Origin: Chelativorans multitrophicus
GTDB lineage: Bacteria > Pseudomonadota > Alphaproteobacteria > Rhizobiales > Rhizobiaceae
DNA length: 64,000 nt
Assembly: GCF_011317445.1 (NCBI RefSeq)
Contig: NZ_JAAAPL010000001.1
Span: forward strand, 310,001-374,000
Direction of reading: 5' to 3'
Shown: positions 57,953 to 64,000 of the stretch, piece after piece
Layout: each line of letters starts with the position of its first letter
Position numbering within the stretch: the stretch's first letter is position 1
The notes under the pieces: generated by a model
Told to the model about the DNA's origin: nothing
Databases searched by the model: none
What the model saw: the letters and a program-made list of their open reading frames with translations, nothing else
Made by a program: the position numbers and the translations under genes

Positions 57953-59041
57953 ATGCATGTTCCCGCTCGTTCTTCGGCGGCCGCGGCGAGCCCTCCTGGT
58001 CCCAGCCTGGAAAATATGCCTGCCAAGGCCCTGCAGAAAATTGGCCGCTATGCAGGCAACTTGAGCGCGCTGGCGCTCACGAACAAGCAGATCCGCGGCA
58101 AGGTCACTTCCCTGCTGGAGGTCGACAGGATTGAGCACGGCGCACGGAGCGTTCGGACCGCCCATGAATTTAACCGAGTGCTGCAGGAAGCGGAACAACT
58201 TCCTATTACCGCCCGAGCAGACATTCTGAAGATCCTGACACCCAGAATTACCGGCAGAGCCACTTGCCATGCCCTTTTGGAAGCGCTCAACAGGTTTGAG
58301 ACCCAAGCCGGAAAATTATTGGCGTCTTCAAGCGCCGTTCTTTCCGCCGGGGAGAGGGCGAATATAGAATCGGCGCTCAGATATAAAGACGCATTATCCG
58401 ATCCCATCCGCGCGGCCGTCCTCGTCGTAAACGGCAGTGAGGTGCAACACCCGGAGAGTGCTGGGCATATATTTGCCAGGCTGAGAGAAGACCTCAGCTC
58501 GGATCGGACAATTCCCGTACGCCACCTTCTTCAAGAGCTCAGCGGCCACCGCCCCGAAGCCACTTCCCTTCCGCGCTCGGGCACTGTTCCGGCCGAGTTC
58601 TGGGGGCCGGGAGACATAGCGGAACGGGTGCAGTTCATGCGGCAGGCCGAATTCTATGAGGTGGTCAAGCCCATGATAAGAGAAGCGTTGAAATCCGGCC
58701 CTTGCATCTTCGTGCCAAGCGACAATCGGCCCCTGCAAATCATCACGGCGCTTGCCGGGGATGAGATCAAGTCGACAGCCGTCCTGGACGGGCCTGAGCG
58801 CACCTCCATCAACGACAATAGTTTCTGGGGCCTCCACATCGCTCTCAATACGAAGTTCATGGGACGCGACAGGATCGAATTTCCGCGTGTCGGCGATTTG
58901 ATCTCTCTTAGAAAGAGCCTGCGACGGAAGCGGCCGCTCGCCTCGATTGAAGTTCGCAGCGCTTCCTCCCGGCCGTGTGGGAGCGGGAGGAAGCGCCCCG
59001 GTATCAAAGCTTTGAGAGCGCCTGCTCCAGATCGGCGATGA
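57953..59041 (+). CDS. F-box-like, effector-like protein of unknown function
   Basis: This 362-residue protein lies alone on the rightward strand between clpP and metY. The N-terminus (1-20) is disordered and Ala/Pro/Ser-rich. Residues about 18-50 (LENMPAKALQKIGRYAG, NLSALALTNKQIR) resemble an F-box motif by pattern. The rest is helical with repeated Leu/Ala residues and no recognised enzyme site. The last 40 residues are Arg/Pro-rich and are encoded inside a 13-base-pair hairpin, overlapping metY by 38 bases, so the native C-terminus may be lost. A host-acting or horizontally gained gene is possible; evidence is by eye only. Confidence 0.5.
   Translation: MHVPARSSAAAASPPGPSLENMPAKALQKIGRYAGNLSALALTNKQIRGKVTSLLEVDRIEHGARSVRTAHEFNRVLQEAEQLPITARADILKILTPRITGRATCHALLEALNRFETQAGKLLASSSAVLSAGERANIESALRYKDALSDPIRAAVLVVNGSEVQHPESAGHIFARLREDLSSDRTIPVRHLLQELSGHRPEATSLPRSGTVPAEFWGPGDIAERVQFMRQAEFYEVVKPMIREALKSGPCIFVPSDNRPLQIITALAGDEIKSTAVLDGPERTSINDNSFWGLHIALNTKFMGRDRIEFPRVGDLISLRKSLRRKRPLASIEVRSASSRPCGSGRKRPGIKALRAPAPDRR
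58959..58996. terminator. Strong hairpin at convergent gene ends
   Basis: GCGCTTCCTCCCG (58959-58971) pairs perfectly with CGGGAGGAAGCGC (58984-58996) around a 12-base loop. It lies eight bases past the metY stop and could end metY transcription, though no T run follows. It also lies within the last codons of the rightward effector-like gene. Confidence 0.6.
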
Positions 59042-60287
59042 TGTCCTCCACATCCTCGATACCGACCGAGAGCCGGACCACATCAGGTCCAGCGCCGGCC
59101 GCGATCTTCTGATCGTCGGAGAGCTGGCGATGGGTGGTCGAGGCCGGATGAATGATGAGTGACTTGGTGTCACCGATATTGGCGAGGTGTGAAAAGAGCT
59201 CCACACCCTCAACCACCTTCACGCCTGCCTCATAGCCCCCCTTCAAGCCAAAGGTGAAGACCGCGCCGGCGCCCTTTGGGGAATATTTCTGCATGAGCGC
59301 GTGGTTCGGATCCTCCGGCAGCCCTGGATAGGAAACCCAGGCCACAGCGGGATGCTTCTGCAGCCACTCGGCCACCTTGAGGGCATTGTCGCAATGGCGC
59401 TGCATGCGCAGCGGCAGCGTCTCGATCCCGGTGAGGATCAGAAAGGCGTTCTGGGGCGAAATCGCAGGGCCGAAATCGCGCAGACCCAGCACGCGCGCCG
59501 CGATGGCGAAGGCAAGATTGCCGAAGGTTTCGTGCAGCACCATGCCGCCATATTCGGGCCGCGGCTGGGACAGCGCCGGATAATTGCCGGATTTCGACCA
59601 GTCGAATGTGCCGCAATCCACCAGTATTCCGCCGATCGAATTGCCATGGCCTCCCATGAATTTGGTGAGCGAGTGGACGATGATATCGGCCCCGTGCTCG
59701 ATCGGCCGCAAGAGATAGGGCGAGGCCATGGTATTATCGACGATGAAGGGCAGGCCGTGGCGCTTGGCCACTTCGGAGATCTTCTCCAGATCCACGAACG
59801 TGCCGCCGGGATTGGCCAGGCTTTCCACGAAAATGGCGCGGGTGTTGCCGTCGATCTGGTTTTCGAAGGACGAGATGTCGTCGGGATCCGCCCAGCGGAC
59901 TTCCCAATTGAAATTCTTGAAGGCATGGCCGAACTGGTTGATCGAGCCGCCGTAGAGTTTTCTGGCTGCGATGAAGTTGCAGCCCGGCTGCATGAGCGTG
60001 TGGAACACCAAAAGTTGCGCCGCATGGCCCGATGCGGTGGCTAGCGCCGCGGTGCCGCCTTCGAGCGCAGCCACCCGCTCCTCGAGCACCGCCTGCGTCG
60101 GGTTCATGATGCGCGTATAGATGTTGCCGAAAGCTTTCAGGCCGAACAGCGATGCTGCATGCTCCGCGTCATTGAAGACATAGGAGGTGGTCTGATAGAT
60201 CGGCGTTGCACGGGCGCCCGTGGTCGGGTCGGGCTGAGCGCCAGCGTGGATCGCAAGCGTGTTGAAGCCGGGGGTGCGTTCGGTCAT
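59004..60287 (-). CDS. metY: O-acetylhomoserine sulfhydrylase
   Basis: This 427-residue PLP enzyme makes homocysteine from O-acetylhomoserine and sulfide. Family marks are FNTLAIHAGAQPDPTTGARATPI, YTRIMNPTQAVLEERVAALEGG, SGHAAQLL, the PLP lysine in HSLTKFMGGHG, and the C-terminal SVGIEDVEDIIADLEQAL. The length and FGNIYTRIMNPT segment favour MetY over the shorter MetZ. ATG 60287 after GAAGGAAAC is chosen over 60308. Cytosolic, methionine pathway. Confidence 0.9.
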   Translation of the reverse strand: MTERTPGFNTLAIHAGAQPDPTTGARATPIYQTTSYVFNDAEHAASLFGLKAFGNIYTRIMNPTQAVLEERVAALEGGTAALATASGHAAQLLVFHTLMQPGCNFIAARKLYGGSINQFGHAFKNFNWEVRWADPDDISSFENQIDGNTRAIFVESLANPGGTFVDLEKISEVAKRHGLPFIVDNTMASPYLLRPIEHGADIIVHSLTKFMGGHGNSIGGILVDCGTFDWSKSGNYPALSQPRPEYGGMVLHETFGNLAFAIAARVLGLRDFGPAISPQNAFLILTGIETLPLRMQRHCDNALKVAEWLQKHPAVAWVSYPGLPEDPNHALMQKYSPKGAGAVFTFGLKGGYEAGVKVVEGVELFSHLANIGDTKSLIIHPASTTHRQLSDDQKIAAGAGPDVVRLSVGIEDVEDIIADLEQALSKL

Positions 60288-60357
60288 GGCGTTTCCTTCG
60301 TTGAGCATGCTCGTTACGTAATCAATACAAAGAGCCCGGAGCTGGGCAAAGAAGATT

Positions 60358-60374
60358 TGCCCGAATATCGGGCA
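60358..60374. promoter_or_regulatory. Inverted repeat upstream of metY
   Basis: TGCCCGA-ATA-TCGGGCA is a perfect 7-base inverted repeat with a 3-base centre, about 70 bases before the metY start. It could be an operator for a sulfur or methionine regulator. A SAM-II riboswitch, common before metY-type genes in this class, was looked for and not seen. Confidence 0.5.
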
Positions 60375-60481
60375 GGCGGAGAAATAAGATGCCGGATTGC
60401 CCCGGTGATGGCCGTGTGTTGCCGGGCTGATTGGAACGAACGGACATTTGGGCCGCGCGAGGAAATGCCCAAACCCTCCTT

Positions 60482-60919
60482 TCAGCCGAGCTTGCGCCCA
60501 AGACGCGGGATTTCGATGGCCGGGCAGCGGTTCATCACCACCTTTATGCCCCTTTCCTCAAGCCGTGCGGCTGCGGAATCATCACGGATCCCGAGTTGCA
60601 TCCAGACCACTTTGGGCAGCGGGTCCATGGCCAGAATTTCCTCCGCAACGCCGGGAATGGCGGCGGGCGCGCGGAAGACATCGACCATGTCCACCGGCTC
60701 AGGAAGCTCGGCCAGCCGGGCATAGGTCATCGCACCCGCGATCTCCTTGCCCTCCTGACCCGGATTAACGGGGAAAATGCGATATCCATTCCTCCCGAGA
60801 AAATTCATGACGCCGTGGCTGGGACGGCCGGGTTTAGGGGATGCGCCGAGCACCGCGATGGTCTTCACGCTGCCCAGAATGCCGGCGATGTAGCTGTCGT
60901 CGTAGGAATCGTGGTTCAT
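60482..60919 (-). CDS. CoA-binding domain protein, YccU-like
   Basis: This 145-residue protein is a single CoA-binding Rossmann-like domain: VKTIAVLGASPKPGRPSHGVMNFLGRNGYRIFPVNPG (read in parts), DMVDVFRAPAAIPGVAEEIL, VVWMQLGIRDD and MNRCPAIE. Such small proteins bind CoA or derivatives; a precise role is not known. Its ATG overlaps the upstream VOC gene stop by four bases, so the two form an operon. Confidence 0.85.
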   Translation of the reverse strand: MNHDSYDDSYIAGILGSVKTIAVLGASPKPGRPSHGVMNFLGRNGYRIFPVNPGQEGKEIAGAMTYARLAELPEPVDMVDVFRAPAAIPGVAEEILAMDPLPKVVWMQLGIRDDSAAARLEERGIKVVMNRCPAIEIPRLGRKLG

Positions 60920-61365
60920 TCCGGAAGCGTGATACGCCCTTCTGCGTCGAGCGGAAAATCCGGGTTATGCGCCACTTCCCAGAGATTGCCCTCGGTATCC
61001 TCGAAATAGCCCTGCATGCCGCCCCAGAAAGCGCGCTGGGCGGGCTTGAGGATGCGACCGCCCGCCTTCTCTGCCTGCTTCAGGATGAGCCTCACCTCCG
61101 CTTCCGAACGCGTGTTGTAGGCGAGCGCGACGCCAGAAAAATCCGGCTTTGCCCCGCTCCCGCGGCGATAATTCTCGTTGGCGACATCGGCTGCAAGCTC
61201 CTCGCGCGGCCATAGCGCCAGGATCATGCCGCCCATCTGGAAGAAGGCCACGCCTTCGGTAATCTTCCCGTTTCGCTCCAGCCCCATCGCCTCATAGAAA
61301 CGGGCGGCGCGATCCAGATCGTCCACGCCGAGGGTAATAACGGAAATGCGCGGCTCCATCTTCAT
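60916..61365 (-). CDS. VOC family (glyoxalase-like) protein
   Basis: This 149-residue protein shows the vicinal oxygen chelate fold pattern: RISVITLGVDDLDRAARFYEAMG, VAFFQMGGMILALWPR, FSGVALAYNTRSEAEV and the closing GYFEDTEGNLWEVAHNPDF with the metal Glu. It may be a lyase, dioxygenase or resistance-type protein. ATG 61365 after AGGAG is chosen over 61398. It is the first gene of a two-gene operon with the CoA-binding protein. Confidence 0.82.
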   Translation of the reverse strand: MKMEPRISVITLGVDDLDRAARFYEAMGLERNGKITEGVAFFQMGGMILALWPREELAADVANENYRRGSGAKPDFSGVALAYNTRSEAEVRLILKQAEKAGGRILKPAQRAFWGGMQGYFEDTEGNLWEVAHNPDFPLDAEGRITLPE

Positions 61366-61532
61366 TGCGCTTTCTCCTCTTTGCCTTTTCCCTAACATAG
61401 GGCTGCGTGCAGATCAGCCGGGAAAAGGCCAGATCACAGCCTGCCGGACCATGAGCGGGCTGATAGGCCGCAAAACTGCGGCCGCATTTCCGTTCCACAG
61501 CGCCAAATTGTTGCGGTATCTTATTACCTCCT

Positions 61533-61554
61533 TTGTAAGCCATTGATCTTACAA
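61533..61554. promoter_or_regulatory. Inverted repeat in the rplM-VOC divergent region
   Basis: TTGTAAG-CCATTGAT-CTTACAA is a perfect 7-base inverted repeat with an 8-base spacer, 33 bases before the rplM -35 element and 168 bases from the VOC gene start. It could be an operator for either unit. Confidence 0.42.
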
Positions 61555-61586
61555 GACTATTCATGGTGAAGTGGAGCTACCCTCAC

Positions 61587-61615
61587 TTGACTTCCTGAGA
61601 TGGCCCCCGTATAAG
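61587..61615 (+). promoter_or_regulatory. Sigma70-type promoter of rplM-rpsI
   Basis: TTGACT (61587-61592), a 17-base spacer and TATAAG (61610-61615) lie about 105 bases before the rplM start. This matches the housekeeping consensus closely. The roughly 100-base leader between it and rplM may carry L13-type autoregulation. Confidence 0.75.
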
Positions 61616-61720
61616 CGCGCGACCATGGCATCAGCCGGGTTTCGAGGGCCATTCGGCCATCGGCAAGCAACAAGAAACGCCTTGTCCGTGCGGCAAGGTC
61701 CAACAGAAGCGGAAAGAACC

Positions 61721-62182
61721 ATGAAAACCTTCTCGCAGAAGCCTGCGGAAGTGACGAAGAAGTGGGTGCTGATCGACGCCGAGGGTCTCGTCGTCGGCCG
61801 TCTCGCAACCATCGTCGCCAACCGCCTGCGCGGCAAGCACAAGCCCACCTTCACCCCCCATGTGGACGATGGCGACAACGTCATCATCATCAATGCCGAC
61901 AAGGTGGTCTTCACCGGCAAGAAGTATCAGGACAAGACCTATTACTGGCATACGGGCTATGCCGGCGGCATCAAGGAGCGCACGGCGCGCCAGATCCTCG
62001 AAGGCCGGTTTCCCGAACGCGTGGTCGAGAAGGCAGTGGAGCGCATGATCCCGCGCGGGCCGCTCGGACGCCGCCAGATGAAGAACCTGCGCGTCTATGC
62101 AGGCAGCGAACATCCCCACAGCGCGCAAAATCCCGAGAAGGTGGATATCGCCGCTCTGAACAAGAAGAATGCGAGAGGCTAG
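61721..62182 (+). CDS. rplM: 50S ribosomal protein L13
   Basis: This 153-residue protein matches L13: [32 protein letters not shown] (in parts), [36 protein letters not shown], and the [37 protein letters not shown] end. L13 binds 23S rRNA early in 50S assembly and can repress its own operon. ATG 61721 follows GGAAAGAACC. It is followed six bases later by rpsI. Confidence 0.95.
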   Translation: MKTFSQKPAEVTKKWVLIDAEGLVVGRLATIVANRLRGKHKPTFTPHVDDGDNVIIINADKVVFTGKKYQDKTYYWHTGYAGGIKERTARQILEGRFPERVVEKAVERMIPRGPLGRRQMKNLRVYAGSEHPHSAQNPEKVDIAALNKKNARG

Positions 62183-62187
62183 CCCCT

Positions 62188-62670
62188 ATGGCTGAAATCA
62201 ATTCCCTCCAGGAGCTCGGTGCAGCGACGCGTGAAGCAACGCAGCAGCCGGCCGCTCCGGTGCACGTGCAGAAGCTCGATGCCCATGGGCGCGCCTATGC
62301 AACCGGCAAGCGCAAGAACGCCATCGCCCGCGTGTGGGTGAAGCCGGGCTCGGGCAAGATCCTGGTGAACGACAAGGAGTTCACCCAATATTTCGCCCGT
62401 CCGGTGCTGCAGATGATCCTGCAGCAGCCGATCGTCGCGACGAACCGCAACGGCCAGTATGACATCGTCGCCACCGTGGTGGGCGGCGGCCTGTCCGGCC
62501 AGGCGGGCGCCGTGCGTCACGGCATTTCCCGCGCCCTCACCTTCTACGAGCCGGAGCTTCGCGCCGTGCTGAAGAAGGGTGGTTTCCTTACGCGCGATTC
62601 CCGCGTGGTGGAGCGCAAGAAGTACGGCCGCGCCAAGGCTCGCCGTTCCTTCCAGTTCTCGAAGCGCTAA
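62188..62670 (+). CDS. rpsI: 30S ribosomal protein S9
   Basis: This 160-residue protein carries an alphaproteobacterial N-terminal extension (about 30 residues) and then [22 protein letters not shown], the FNGNQ-like core region [34 protein letters not shown] and the C-terminal tail [17 protein letters not shown] whose basic end reaches the P-site tRNA. It is the second gene of the rplM operon, closed by a strong terminator. Confidence 0.95.
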   Translation: MAEINSLQELGAATREATQQPAAPVHVQKLDAHGRAYATGKRKNAIARVWVKPGSGKILVNDKEFTQYFARPVLQMILQQPIVATNRNGQYDIVATVVGGGLSGQAGAVRHGISRALTFYEPELRAVLKKGGFLTRDSRVVERKKYGRAKARRSFQFSKR

Positions 62671-62698
62671 GGCGCTTTACCAGTACAGGACGGAAAAA

Positions 62699-62720
62699 GC
62701 GGGCTTCGGCCCGCTTTTTT
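62699..62720 (+). terminator. Intrinsic terminator of rplM-rpsI
   Basis: GCGGGC-TTCG-GCCCGC is followed by six T, 28 bases after the rpsI stop, a textbook intrinsic terminator. Confidence 0.9.
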
Positions 62721-62780
62721 GTTGCACGCACGCAAAGCCCCCCATAGCCATAGGCGGCCTTTTCGGAGGGAGTTACCGCG

Positions 62781-63728
62781 ATGCCATCCAAGACCATCGA
62801 CCACGCCTTCACCGCGCGGCAGATCACGGGAGCCGCCGGCGACCCGACTTACGCGGGCGCCCTCTCCTTCATGCGCCGCAAATTCACAAAGGATGTGAAG
62901 GGCGCGGATGCCGTGGTGTGGGGCATACCGTTCGATGCCGCGGTTTCGAACCGGCCGGGCGCGCGCTTCGGGCCGCAGGCGATCCGCCGCGCCTCCGTCA
63001 TCTTCGACAACGACCCGCAATACCCGTTTCACCTCGATCTGTTCGATACGCTCGCCGTGGTCGACTATGGCGATTGCCTGCTCGACTATGGCCGTCACGA
63101 CCTTACTCCCGCGGCCATAGAGACCGAGGCTTCGAAGATCCTGGAATCGGGCGCCTTCCTCGTCACACTCGGCGGCGACCATTTCGTCACCTGGCCGCTG
63201 CTCAGGGCACATGCGGCCCGACACGGACCCCTCGCCCTCGTCCAGTTCGATGCGCATCAGGACACCTGGTGGGACGACGGCAACCGTATCGACCACGGCT
63301 CCTTCGTCGGGCGGGCGGTACGGGACGGCGTGATCGATCCCGCCCGCTCCATCCAGGTCGGCATCCGCACCCATGCGCCGGAGGATTGCGGCCTCAAGAT
63401 CGTGCATGGCTACGACCTTGAGGAAATTCGTGCCGCCGAAATCGCGCGCATGATCGCCGAGCGGGTGGGCGACGCGCCGGCCTATATCACCTTCGATATC
63501 GATTGCCTGGACCCCGCCTTTGCGCCGGGCACGGGCACGCCGGTTGCGGGCGGGCCTTCGACAGCGAAGATGCTCTCCATCCTTCGCCAGCTCGGCGGGC
63601 TCAACATCGTGGGTGCTGACGTGGTGGAGGTTTCGCCCCCTTATGACCATGCCGATGTCACGGCCATTGCCGGGGCCTCCATCGCCATGCACTATCTGGG
63701 GCTTCTGGCGGAGAAGCGACGGCCATAA
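62781..63728 (+). CDS. speB: Agmatinase (ureohydrolase family)
   Basis: This 315-residue enzyme hydrolyses agmatine to putrescine and urea. The manganese site motifs are GGDHFVTWPLL, DAHQDTW and DIDCLDPAFAPGTGTP, in order, with the conserved ARFGPQAIRRAS start region. ATG 62781 follows GGAGGG. It is separated from rpsI by a terminator, so it is its own unit. Arginase or another ureohydrolase cannot be fully excluded, since specificity loops are not decisive by eye. Confidence 0.87.
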   Translation: MPSKTIDHAFTARQITGAAGDPTYAGALSFMRRKFTKDVKGADAVVWGIPFDAAVSNRPGARFGPQAIRRASVIFDNDPQYPFHLDLFDTLAVVDYGDCLLDYGRHDLTPAAIETEASKILESGAFLVTLGGDHFVTWPLLRAHAARHGPLALVQFDAHQDTWWDDGNRIDHGSFVGRAVRDGVIDPARSIQVGIRTHAPEDCGLKIVHGYDLEEIRAAEIARMIAERVGDAPAYITFDIDCLDPAFAPGTGTPVAGGPSTAKMLSILRQLGGLNIVGADVVEVSPPYDHADVTAIAGASIAMHYLGLLAEKRRP

Positions 63729-63818
63729 TCCTCAAGTTATGGTTCAAGAAGTTTTCGGATTGATTCCGGAACGCTTCTCAACCATTTGAAGGCTGACTCT
63801 TTTTCGGGCGCGAACAAT

Positions 63819-64000
63819 ATGACGGCAAAGATCTTCATCGACGGCGAACACGGCACCACGGGGCTCCAGATCCGCGCCCGCCTTGGAGAGCGCAGGGATA
63901 TCGAACTCCTCTCGATCCCCGTGGAGCGGCGTAAGGACCCAGCCGCCCGCGCAGAGTTCCTGAACGCGGCCGATATAGCCATTCTCTGCCTGCCGGACGA
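63819..64000 (+). CDS. argC: N-acetyl-gamma-glutamyl-phosphate reductase, 5' part
   Basis: The first 60 codons are present, cut by the window edge. [20 protein letters not shown] contains the NADP-binding G-x2-G-x2-G-like start of the short (class 2) ArgC found in alphaproteobacteria, and AAFLN-like [16 protein letters not shown] continues it. ArgC makes the third step of arginine synthesis. Its place after rplM-rpsI is common in Rhizobiales. The catalytic Cys lies beyond the window. Confidence 0.85.
   Translation, partial: MTAKIFIDGEHGTTGLQIRARLGERRDIELLSIPVERRKDPAARAEFLNAADIAILCLPD

Noticed and set aside
60288-60481. SAM-II riboswitch before metY
   Set aside because: The expected conserved pseudoknot blocks are not seen on the minus strand; only an inverted repeat is present.
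1-64000. CRISPR arrays, insertion sequences or rRNA genes
   Set aside because: No regularly spaced repeat array, transposase frame or rRNA-like sequence was seen on either strand.

Overview
The window is alphaproteobacterial, most likely from a Rhizobiales (Phyllobacteriaceae-like) chromosome. The housekeeping block on the right (hupB, lon, clpX, clpP, metY, rplM-rpsI, speB, argC) and several phage families common in rhizobia (IGHNS-type proteins, DUF982, a GcrA-like domain) point that way; no 16S rRNA or other decisive marker is present.

Positions 1 to about 45838 are one siphovirus-type prophage whose left end lies outside the window. Its right end is a 3' half copy of tRNA-Asp(GTC) at 45789-45838, directly after an integrase gene, as expected for integration into a tRNA 3' end. 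From right to left: integrase and an excisionase-like gene; a rightward early operon of tightly overlapping genes (38242-45704) with an exonuclease, RecT, a J-domain protein and an HNH protein; a lysogeny switch (35568-37540) with a LexA/CI-like repressor, a membrane coiled-coil protein, an ImmA-type protease and a divergent Cro-like gene; a leftward early block (24971-35308) with a GcrA-like regulator, a GapR/RMF-like fusion, SF2 helicase, DNA methyltransferase, RuvC-like resolvase and DnaB-like helicase; a second, catalytically complete tyrosine recombinase (23481-24911); and a leftward late block (214-21954) with terminase, portal, head, connector, tail, tape measure, lambda K/J-like and tailspike genes. 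The tail chaperone pair carries a canonical -1 frameshift heptamer in the correct frame.

The leftward blocks are interrupted by rightward accessory genes (morons), most with strong G-rich ribosome binding sites: a polytopic membrane protein, a DUF6602-like nuclease, a CsbD protein, membrane and lipoprotein genes, an McrA-like HNH enzyme and two tandem DUF982 paralogs. The repressor system has a recurring site, CGG-N6-TCCCGAWT, found in clusters at 35817-35893 and 38092-38170. These would couple control of the repressor, the Cro-like gene and the rightward recombination operon.

From 45839 to the end is host DNA: NUDIX hydrolase, K+ channel, LssY-like, DUF1206 and Ca2+/cation antiporter genes; an old yellow enzyme; then HU, Lon, ClpX and ClpP (protein quality control), a lone rightward F-box-like, effector-like gene that ends inside a 13-bp hairpin, metY, a CoA-binding protein, a VOC protein, the rplM-rpsI operon with a clear sigma70-type promoter and terminator, speB, and the start of argC.
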